64,000 nucleotides of DNA, from positions 1-64,000 of the forward strand of contig JABLUY010000049.1 of NCBI GenBank assembly GCA_013306675.1, given 5' to 3'. Below, one piece after another: positions 29,401 through 36,500 of this stretch. The stretch comes from Thraustochytrium sp. TN22. Its lineage: Eukaryota; Sar; Bigyra; Thraustochytrida; Thraustochytriidae. How positions within the stretch are numbered: the stretch's first letter is position 1; each line of letters begins with the position of its first letter. A model generated the notes under the pieces. The model had not been told where the DNA came from, did not search any database, and worked only from the letters and a program-made list of their open reading frames with translations. Position numbers and translations under genes: made by a program.

Positions 29401-32400
29401 AACGGCGCGCGACCTGCTCCAGGTCTTCTTCCGGAGCCTTGGCCGGCCCCACGAAACGACGAATAATGTCGCGAAAGGAGGCCTCCGAGACGCAGCCCGA
29501 GTGCTCTGCATCCTCCTGGCCGAAATTGAGGTAGGTTTGCTCGCTGCAGAGGTCGCTCGAGGCGCGCAGCGCCGCCCACACGCGAAGCCCACTCTGGGCC
29601 GCAGCCTCGTCCACCCGAAGGTACGCCTGGAGCGAAGCAACGGGCACCACGCCCTCGTTGGCGCGGTCGAGCGTCTTGGCGATCCTGCGCAGCTCCAGCT
29701 CGGACAAGGCCCAGTCGGACTCAAGCACGGCGCCGTCGGCGATGCGCAGGTGGCCGTGGTCGTGGTCGTCCCGGCGCCTCGCCTTGCGATGCGAGCTCGA
29801 GTGTGCTGCGCGCAGCAGGTTCTCCAGACGCGGATTGGCCTGCGCCAAGGGTCGCGCCACAACGCGGTGGCGAGGGCCGCCGTGTCCGGGTTCGGTGCCG
29901 ACCGCCTCGACATTGGTGCCGGTGTCTTGGATCGCGAATGCGCGCCCCAGCGTCCACTGCGCGTCCAGGGCATCCATCTCCTTGCTAGCGTTGGCGGCGG
30001 TCGCCCCCGGCGCCTTGCCGCGGCCCTTGAGGCCATAGTTCGTCACGATGAGCTGCACCTTGCCCTGGAGCGCGCCGCGCGGGCCGGAGCCGGGGAAGAG
30101 GTCGATCTCCTGCGAGCCAGAGGCGCTCGCCAGAGGCGATGGCGCGACCAGGTCGAACTCGCGCGCGACCTTGGCGGAGCGCTCGCCCTGACGCATGATG
30201 TCCGCAAGTCGCACGGCCAGTACGCCCAAACTAAGCAGCGAGTCGCCGTCCCACGCCTGGATAAAGAGATGGGAGTCCTTGAGGTATTGCGCGAAGGCTC
30301 CGCGAGCCTGCGCGTCCGCGAGCGTGGGGTCGACAAGGAATTTGAGCGCCTGGCTGGGCGAGTTGCGGTGGCGATCATCGCCGCCGCGCATGAGCACAAG
30401 CGGCTTGGAGAGCCCGACGACCGCCGCGTCGCCGCGGCGGTCCTCCGCGTTCTCGAATGGCGCGGCGCGCAGGCTCATGCGCTCGGTACGCGTGGGCAGG
30501 CAGTTATAGAACTGGAACGTGAAGAAGATGCTGTGCGGTCGCGTGGCCTGCATCTCGCCGAGCACGTGCCGGTAGGCGGCGAACTGGAAGGTGACCTCGC
30601 TCGCCTCGAAGCGGTCGCGCAATTCCATGTCCACGCTCGGGTCGATCTGGGCTGGGGGCGCCACAGACCGCATGGAGTCCAGGATACCGGCGCGATTCAG
30701 CAGCGTGCGCGAGGCACGCGAGAGCTGCACCGGGTCGCCAGCGTCCGTGTGGCGCTCCGGGTCCACGGCGAGCGTCGTATATGTCTGTGTGGGCAGGTTC
30801 TTGGCGTCGTGCGGTGCGTTCTCGTCGTGGATGCGCAGGTTGAGCATGCGTGCGAGCAGCGAGGTGTCCATCGGCTGCGGCGCGGCGCCCTGCATGGCGA
30901 TCTCGCGCAGCTTGGAGGCCGCGCGGCCGCGGCTGAGACTGCGGCGGTGTGCGGCGCTGGCTACGCCCTCGTGCTGCTCGCGGTGCGGGCTCCGGCTCCG
31001 GCTGCGGCCGCGACGGTCGCGGCGCGAGCGGCGGCGCGGAGAGCTACGTCGTGGGGAGTGGCCGCGCGCGTCCTCATCCGCCGACGCATCGGACGGGTCG
31101 GCAGACGAGGCCTCGGACGAGGCGGATGAGGCTCCCTCGCTGTGCGAGCCGCCATCGCTGCGGTCATCCTTGTCGTCCTTGTCGTCTTCTTCGTCGGAGT
31201 TCTCGCTCCAGTCGTCGCCATGCCGCGGTGAGCGCGAGCGCGAGCGCGAGCGCGAGCGGGAGCGCGCGCCGCCGAGATGCTTGATGCGCTGCGCCTTGCG
31301 GCCGAGGTGGAGCCCAAGCACCGGCACGGCAGCGTCCTGCCGGGCCGGCAAAAAGATGCCCTCGTCTGTGAAGGGACACTGCAGGTCCGCACGGAGCGGG
31401 ATCTGCAGCGGACAGCGCGTCGAGGAGTCCTTGGCGCGAATATTGGTGAGCGTCAGCGTTGGCCCCTTGGCGTCTGCTCCATACGGAAGCCAAATGCCGC
31501 AGCCCACGACAATGGGCGCAAGTCCGTGGCGGTCGGTGCCCCCTTTGCGCAGGGCAGACGGATGGTACTCGAGCTGAAACGCGAGCGCCACGTGGGCATC
31601 CTTGGGGAAGCCACGCAGACGAACGGGCTTGGCCAGACGCAGCTCGCGGTCGTACTCGGGACGGCCGCCATAGTCGATGTCCTGCAGGGCAACCTGCGCC
31701 CAGCCATGCTTGTCCACGACCGTGCGGCCGTTGTGGGGCGCGAGCTTCAGGACAAAGCGCGCGCGATGATCGCGAGCGTCGCGGCCTGCGCCCTCGCGCG
31801 CTGCGCCGGCATTTTCCTTGCGACGGTCTCGCAGATAGTCCTCGGCGCGCTCCTCCCACTGCGCGGGTAGAAGGACGGTGAGAAAGTTGATGAAGAGGTC
31901 CATCGAGGACGCGAGCTTGGGCGAGGAGGAGCTGCGTTCGGGGAGGACGCCGCCGCGAAGGCCAGGGAGCGACTGGCCGGGTCCAATGAGCTCGTTAAGT
32001 CGCAGGAGGTGCGAGATTTTAAGGATCTGCGCGTCGCTCGCGGCGGAGAAACTCAGGTGGCAGTGCTGCAGCGGCCGAAGCGCCTCGGCCTGCGTCTCGT
32101 CGCTTGCGTCCACGAAGAGGAGTGCCCGCGGGCTGCCCGTGTAGACCTGGACCTTGCGGCGGCTGCGCTTGGACGCAGACGCGAGCTCGGGCACCATGGC
32201 GAAGAGCGGAAGGCTAGTCCATCCGCAGCCGTACTGGCCAAGCGTCTGGCCGCCGCTGGCGTCCTTCTCCACCACCACGAGCTCGACGACCGCTAGGCAA
32301 GCCGGGTCGGCCACGCGCGTGCAAAGACTAACCTGGAAAGCGCTCAGATCCAGGCGTATGGCACGCTTGCCGGAGAGCGCGCCTTGGGCAGGTCGGCGAG

Positions 32401-32788
32401 GCTCGCTGACCCAGGTGTTGCCGAAGAAGCTCTGCGAGGCGGTATGGAAGAGCGAGACGTGTACACAGTACTCTAGCGTACTCTTGGTGGTGCCCTTGCG
32501 GCCCCGCAAGAACGCTGCAGGAAGCTTGAAGCCATCCACGCGGTCGAAGGCGAGCCGCACGCCGACCTTGGCCTTGACCCGCCGCACGCCCTGAGCCAGC
32601 AGCGGCACGACGAGCGCATTCTGCCGCGCCCTGGCCCACTTTTCTGTGCGTCGCCTCCAGTCCTGCTGCTGCGCGAGCTTCTTGTGGCTGTCTTCGCGCT
32701 GCGGCTTGCGCCGCCGCGGCGAGCCGGAGGCTGACGACCCCGAGGACGACCGCGAGCCCCAGGACGACGTCTCGATCGCCGTCGCCAT
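26417..32788 (-). CDS. NPHP4: nephrocystin-4-like protein with central EF-hands
   Basis: The product has 2123 residues in one exon, against about 1426 for human NPHP4, a ciliary transition-zone protein. The N-terminal part matches NPHP4: TASQSFFGNTW, VVELVVVEKDASG, CGWTSLPLF, YTGSPRALLF, VALAFQLEYHP, then HSIFFTFQFYN, and LKDSHLFIQAWDGDSLLSLG in the C2-like region. The C-terminus has the Ig/MSP-like block (EVRLFPSFARPSYFEVEL, DAQEWRHYRE). Between them, about residues 1050-1560, lie at least five EF-hand loops not known in animal NPHP4, for example DANGDGRVQPAE, DKDEDGRISHAE, DADGNGSIELDE, DKDGNGVITKAE and DLDRDGGVDMTE. A disordered RS/acidic linker (about 505-610) includes an RSRSRS run. It implies flagellar assembly in this organism and perhaps calcium sensing at the transition zone (inference). 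The start has a good context (GGCGACGGCGATCGAG downstream, in-frame stop not seen upstream). Confidence 0.85.
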   Translation of the reverse strand: MATAIETSSWGSRSSSGSSASGSPRRRKPQREDSHKKLAQQQDWRRRTEKWARARQNALVVPLLAQGVRRVKAKVGVRLAFDRVDGFKLPAAFLRGRKGTTKSTLEYCVHVSLFHTASQSFFGNTWVSEPRRPAQGALSGKRAIRLDLSAFQVSLCTRVADPACLAVVELVVVEKDASGGQTLGQYGCGWTSLPLFAMVPELASASKRSRRKVQVYTGSPRALLFVDASDETQAEALRPLQHCHLSFSAASDAQILKISHLLRLNELIGPGQSLPGLRGGVLPERSSSSPKLASSMDLFINFLTVLLPAQWEERAEDYLRDRRKENAGAAREGAGRDARDHRARFVLKLAPHNGRTVVDKHGWAQVALQDIDYGGRPEYDRELRLAKPVRLRGFPKDAHVALAFQLEYHPSALRKGGTDRHGLAPIVVGCGIWLPYGADAKGPTLTLTNIRAKDSSTRCPLQIPLRADLQCPFTDEGIFLPARQDAAVPVLGLHLGRKAQRIKHLGGARSRSRSRSRSRSPRHGDDWSENSDEEDDKDDKDDRSDGGSHSEGASSASSEASSADPSDASADEDARGHSPRRSSPRRRSRRDRRGRSRSRSPHREQHEGVASAAHRRSLSRGRAASKLREIAMQGAAPQPMDTSLLARMLNLRIHDENAPHDAKNLPTQTYTTLAVDPERHTDAGDPVQLSRASRTLLNRAGILDSMRSVAPPAQIDPSVDMELRDRFEASEVTFQFAAYRHVLGEMQATRPHSIFFTFQFYNCLPTRTERMSLRAAPFENAEDRRGDAAVVGLSKPLVLMRGGDDRHRNSPSQALKFLVDPTLADAQARGAFAQYLKDSHLFIQAWDGDSLLSLGVLAVRLADIMRQGERSAKVAREFDLVAPSPLASASGSQEIDLFPGSGPRGALQGKVQLIVTNYGLKGRGKAPGATAANASKEMDALDAQWTLGRAFAIQDTGTNVEAVGTEPGHGGPRHRVVARPLAQANPRLENLLRAAHSSSHRKARRRDDHDHGHLRIADGAVLESDWALSELELRRIAKTLDRANEGVVPVASLQAYLRVDEAAAQSGLRVWAALRASSDLCSEQTYLNFGQEDAEHSGCVSEASFRDIIRRFVGPAKAPEEDLEQVARRFQEGVGRVNYERFMKQLLGSHVGDLESKIRRVLRRAKETSGVSYKEAFQNHFDANGDGRVQPAELKRGLQRLNFQASQADIDVLLRRYGDGRGLLLSDFVALAEAEPPAQHKPTAAQLEARSPRAARSLVDVVRSIVVQAEQRGVNVRETFAHFDKDEDGRISHAECAEGLAEIGVQAGAEEVAQLMKSLDADGNGSIELDELIGFLKAGASHAPATAAATTAATTSDSPRSGSGDLAAKVRAIVRKAAKRGVNIRDTFAHFDKDGNGVITKAECRQGLESIGCTYSQEDLEELFATLDLDRDGGVDMTEFIAFLAQEDSAEELTSKGKEKASQNTRDAATHGDPASTFLETHADRIKKRCRRYDRRDDGTVSLSRFNRIAEDLGWEEDDEFSRANLGDLVSREGRVEYERVGKDTVREKLGKAVRRAQDKGIDVGAMLQSMDRNCLGKVSVAQVRKLVVDLGFSILEQAPHADAGAASPVRAGLGSEDCSRQLDRIERLRQARLIRSGTSSSARMLEDACVIEEDAGSAFARQQSELQLVRRFREGHKRDVVGNLLRTNMTREVRLFPSFARPSYFEVELANPFPHEETFQIKFDDAELRCLTDAQEWRHYRECVSAASKPEGFHPVESEMITPDTLEVTLDASEAVAVPFCFMSLAQGLPGASRRRGAEGEAAAIQERTIVVRFVSSRHAHAVLEVLVHLKPQPYVVHRTVDLHAGVGEFARAVVRVHGRDPGAERFVYCAHPDAAVQWREGTVSIKYRGTSTQEGPARGGDFLVVMYRDVYHAELDAIWLVSVQPMQRVNFHGVVGQAASSELIVKGDSYSRRVQCFSSSPGEVQLHPAEPFQLVAGALNRVELVHRPLVETPAGCTRQIRVHMVDLDSRELVSAWLVKAAAALPEVAKTFDVDLPLHQAAHKKIAYVNPWSEARVFTIRTSDSAYVRAKDAQLEIPAKSKAYIRLWFAAVHQATARQALVFVNDQDGQNEECLLIKATHK
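31219..31262 (-). repeat. Arg-Ser dipeptide-encoding repeat in the NPHP4-like gene
   Basis: A GAGCGC hexamer run (plus strand) encodes alternating Arg-Ser in the disordered linker. It is a likely length-variable site inside the coding region. Confidence 0.7.
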
Positions 32789-33299
32789 CCTCGTCCTTTG
32801 CCTCTCCGTCCGTGCTCTGCTCTTTCGCCTGCGCTCTCCCTGGGTCTGGTCGGCCCGGCCCGCGCTGCGCCGCGCCGCGCCGCGGCGGTGGAGCCCGAGT
32901 CCGCGCGCGACTTTACGACGGCGGCGCCGTGGCGGCGGCTGACCGTTGGGAATAGGCCGCGGCCTATCCGGGCAGGTTTTTCCCAGCGCGGCGAGGAAGG
33001 CAGGAAACCATCACACCCTTTGGTCTTTTGCGGCGCGGAAACCGCGACGCGAGAGCGGAGTCACTCTCTCGCTTGAGAGTGCAGGTGCAGCCAGAAGTCG
33101 CCTCTTCTGAGTGGCCCGCGTAGGAGCGAAAGGCTGGCGGCGCGGAAGCCGCGACGCGAGATCGGAGTCTTTGAGAGTGCAGCCAGAAGGCGTCTCTTTT
33201 TTTAGCGGCCCGCGGAGGAGCAAAAGGTTGGCTACTTTTTAAAACGTTGTGCCCTTCGTCTTGCCCACGCATAGAGCTTGCCTTGCCCTGCAGGCGCGC
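32789..33299. other. intergenic region with a diverged 105-bp duplication
   Basis: This is the 5' flank of the NPHP4-like gene. Two similar segments, about 33030-33125 and 33135-33235, share GGCGCGGAA-CCGCGACGCGAGA, GAGAGTGCAG and CAGCCAGAAG blocks. No gene is seen. Confidence 0.5.
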
Positions 33300-34150
33300 C
33301 AAGATAGCTCTGGTCACATTGTCACTCCCTCACTCTACTTTTGTTCCTTTTTGCATGTACCTGGACGGTCTCGCCATTTTGCGCGCTCTTACTTGTTGAG
33401 ACCAAGGACGGCAGAGGAAGGAGGAGACGGCCGAAAAGGCGGTCGAGTGCAGCGAGAACTCGTCTCGCCAAGATAGCTCTGGTCGCATTGTCATTCCCCA
33501 CACACTCTAATTTGTTCCTTTTTGCATGTACATGAACGGTCTCGCCATTTTGCGCGCTCTTACTTGTTGAGACCAAGGACGGCAGAGGAAGGAGGAGACG
33601 GCCGAAAAGGCGGTCGAGTGCAGCGAGAACTCGTCTCGCCAAGATAGCTCTGGTCGCATTGTCATTCCCCACACACTCTAATTTGTTCCTTTTTGCATGT
33701 ACATGAACGGTCTCGCCATTTTGCGCGCTCTTACTTGTTGAGACCAAGGACGGCGACGATGGTGGAGAGGAAGGAGGAGACGGCCGGGAAGGCGGTTGAG
33801 TGCAGCGAGAACTCGTCTCGCCAAGATAGCTCTGGTCGCATTGTCATTCCCCCCACACTCTAATTTGTTCCTTTTTGCATGTACATGAACGGTCTCGCCA
33901 TTTTGCGCGCTCTTACTTGTTGAGACCAAGGACGGCGACGATGGAGGAGAGGAAGGAGGAGACGGCCGAAAAGGCGGTCGAGTGCAGCGAGAACTCGTCT
34001 CGCCAAGATAGCTCTGGTCACATTGTCATTCCCCCCACACTCTAATTTGTTCCTTTTTGCATGTACATGAATGGTCTCGCCATTTTGCGCGCTCTTACTT
34101 GTTGAGACCAAGGACGGCGACGATGGAGGAGAGGAAGGAGGAGACGGCCG
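33300..34150. repeat. 171/182-bp tandem copies of the MICU-like gene 3' end
   Basis: The word GTTCCTTTTTGCATG starts at 33343, 33514, 33685, 33867 and 34049, giving periods of 171, 171, 182 and 182 bp. The innermost unit overlaps the last about 17 codons and stop of the MICU-like gene (stop at 34095). Each outer unit repeats those codons, the stop and about 100 bp of 3' flank. The two period classes differ by an 11-bp block (GACGATGGWGG). Units are nearly identical, which suggests recent expansion or ongoing homogenisation. Confidence 0.9.
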
Positions 34151-35684
34151 GGAAGGCGGTCTCGTTGGGGTGCACGCTGCCGCGGTGGTTGTTGGGCTGA
34201 AGGATGCGGATCATCTCGAGCTTGGTGACGTAGCCGGAGTTGTCATGGTCCATGAGGTCGAAAATGAGGTCGATGATCTTGGGCGGTAGATTGGCCTCTT
34301 CGACGTCGCCGACGGCGCGCACGCAGACGGCAAAGGCCTCGCGCGAGAGGCCGGTCTCGGGCGTGGAGCCCGTGGCAGAGACCTCGTCGTTGGAAGAAGC
34401 GTCGATGTCGAGCATGAGGTTCATGGCAAGCTCAAGGGCGTCGAGGCGCGAGCAGAAGCGCGTAAAGTGGAGAAAGTCGTCCTGCGAGATGGCGCGCGCG
34501 CGCAGGTCCTGGGCAGAGAGCTTGGCCTCGTCGAGGCGCAGACGGGCGGCATAAGCGGCGCAGGCGTCGGCGAAGGAGAGCGAGGCGTGCGCCGCCATGA
34601 GGTAGTCGACAAAGGCGGAGGGCCTCAAGAAGCCCTCGCCCGGGCGCTCAAAGATCTCAAACTTGAGCATGGCGACGTTGTCGTGAAGTTCGTCCACGAA
34701 GGCGGCAAAGTCATTGAAGGAGATCTCATCGTTCCCATGGAATAGCTTGGACTGAATGAAGTCGTCGTAGATGGCCCAGCCGGACGCGTCGCCGGCCTGG
34801 CGCTGCGCGAAGTGCGTCTTGTCGGCGGACTGGCGGCATACCCAGCGCAGGGCACGCGAAAACTCGTCCTTGTCGAGCGCGTCGTTGCCGGACTCGTCCA
34901 TGAGGCGGAAGACGAGCGCTAGATGGCCGCGCGGCAGCGTGAGGAGCGACATGAAGAGCAGGTACTCCTTGAAGGAGATGAGGCCGTCGCCGTCGGCGTC
35001 CACAAGGCGCACGAAGGGGTCGCAGCGTGCAAATTGCGCGTTGGTGGTGCCGAGGTCGTGCAGGATGTCGGCATGCGCCTGGAAGGGCACGACGCGCTCG
35101 CGGCGAAGCGCGCGCAGGCGCTTCATGGCATCTGCGTAGGCCTCGCGCGCGGCGACCTCGGAGCACTGGGCTGCCCCGCCCTCGAGCCCCTTTTGCGCGT
35201 CCAGTACTGCGCGGCACGCCGCCCGGTAGCGCGTGATGAAGTCCTCCGGGAGCGCGGTGGAAGGCTGCAGATTGAAGCGGAAGTTGGCCGAGCCAACCTG
35301 CGCCTCGTTGACGCCGGCGCAGAAGGGCACGAGGGAGCGCACGAAGTCCTCGGGCGTCATGTACACCTCGTCGCGCTCCGGCGGCACCTCGAGGTCCTCC
35401 ACGTCGGCCAGCTCCGCCGGGACGGATGCAAAGTACTGGAAGACCTTCTCGAGCGGCGCGTGCCTGCGCAGCTGGTTCTCGTACCTGCCGAAGGCGCGCA
35501 GCCGCAGATCCTCCGCGAACCCCCTGCCCGCGGCCGCGCGCTCCTCGCCGGCCTGCGCCGCCTCGCTGCGCGCCTGGCCCTGGCCGGCGGTCGTCGCGCC
35601 GACGGCGCCCAGCGCCATGGCGCCGCCCGCCACGGCCGCCGCCAGCGCGCCGCCGCGCAGCCGCGCGCCGCCGCGACCCAGCAT
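34095..35684 (-). CDS. MICU: mitochondrial calcium uptake regulator, MICU family
   Basis: The product has 529 residues, in the range of MICU1-3 (about 430-530), which gate the mitochondrial calcium uniporter from the intermembrane space. The N-terminus (MLGRGGARLRGGALAAAVAGGAMALGAVGA) combines basic residues with a hydrophobic segment, suiting mitochondrial import and an inner-membrane anchor. MICU hallmarks follow: RYENQLRRHAPLEKVFQYFA and VYMTPEDFVRSLVPF. The first EF-hand is DADGDGLISFKE, a second loop is DESGNDALDKDE, and the last canonical loop DHDNSGYVTKLE is near the C-terminus. The protein ends SSIVAVLGLNK, the stretch that is copied downstream in the tandem array. It implies a uniporter (MCU) elsewhere in the genome. 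Confidence 0.88.
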   Translation of the reverse strand: MLGRGGARLRGGALAAAVAGGAMALGAVGATTAGQGQARSEAAQAGEERAAAGRGFAEDLRLRAFGRYENQLRRHAPLEKVFQYFASVPAELADVEDLEVPPERDEVYMTPEDFVRSLVPFCAGVNEAQVGSANFRFNLQPSTALPEDFITRYRAACRAVLDAQKGLEGGAAQCSEVAAREAYADAMKRLRALRRERVVPFQAHADILHDLGTTNAQFARCDPFVRLVDADGDGLISFKEYLLFMSLLTLPRGHLALVFRLMDESGNDALDKDEFSRALRWVCRQSADKTHFAQRQAGDASGWAIYDDFIQSKLFHGNDEISFNDFAAFVDELHDNVAMLKFEIFERPGEGFLRPSAFVDYLMAAHASLSFADACAAYAARLRLDEAKLSAQDLRARAISQDDFLHFTRFCSRLDALELAMNLMLDIDASSNDEVSATGSTPETGLSREAFAVCVRAVGDVEEANLPPKIIDLIFDLMDHDNSGYVTKLEMIRILQPNNHRGSVHPNETAFPAVSSFLSSIVAVLGLNK

Positions 35685-36500
35685 GCTGTCACGTCGCCAC
35701 GGAACGATCAGACGAATCGATCATGCATCATGTGCCAATCATCATCATGATGATGATCTTCACGACTCGACTCGGACTCGGACTTGCCATGGTCGGGGAC
35801 GACCTGAAGCTGCGAAGCAGTCACCGCGACTGCAGTGGAGCGGCCGCCGCCGCCTGCCATGACCATCACCACTGCAGTGCCAGTGCAGCGCTGAGGGCGA
35901 GAAGGACCCAACCTTGTATCTGCTCTTACAGTCCACGAACTTGACGATGACCTGGACAACGCGAGATAAGGGCCACTACTGTGGTTTGACGTGGGACTCG
36001 GACGGTGCGCTCTCCTCAGCAGAAAAGGAACCGCGCCAAGCGCCGAAAGAGAGAGGACTCGAAGGGCGCGTCCAGTCGCTCGCGTGCAAGTCGCCCTCAC
36101 CCTTCGCTGCACGACCGACCCGTTAGCCGCCGCCGACTCGGCGCAACGCAGAACCTTGCAGTCTGCCCTGTGAGTCGGCGCCCTCAGACGAACTCCGTTG
36201 CCCTTTTCACGCTTTTCACGGGGGGCGAGGGGGGGGTGCGGCAACTGACTCGAAGCCTGAGCCTGAGGCTCGGAGCTGCCGCCTGAGCTGGGTTTATCGG
36301 AGTTCGAGACTTTGACACAATGGTCGCAAGCAAAGGAAAGAATTGGACGCACAACTTTGCAGTCGCAGCACTGCGGCCATGCGTACTCAGGTGAAGCTTA
36401 AGTAGAGGAGATCAGCGTTGACAGACGCGGCCGTCACGGCATGACCGTTCCACAAGCAGGTGCAACAACGCCAATAGGGCTCTCGAGAAGAAGGTTTGGT
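35685..36500. other. intergenic region upstream of the MICU-like gene
   Basis: It contains the promoter side of MICU (minus) and the 3' flank of STAND copy A (minus). A cluster of ATCATCATGATGATGATC and GACTCGACTCGGACTCGGAC words lies at about 35735-35790, and another ACTCGGAC at about 35996. No gene is supported. Confidence 0.5.

Noticed and set aside
29339-31129. 596-residue plus-strand frame opposite the NPHP4-like gene
   Set aside because: It is a shadow of a GC-rich coding region; the minus strand carries the NPHP4 and EF-hand motifs.
33322-34111. Repetitive minus-strand frames with a 'STSKSAQNGETVHVHAKRNK' theme
   Set aside because: They arise from the tandem array of the MICU-like gene end; there is no independent start or family, and the unit length changes frame between copies.
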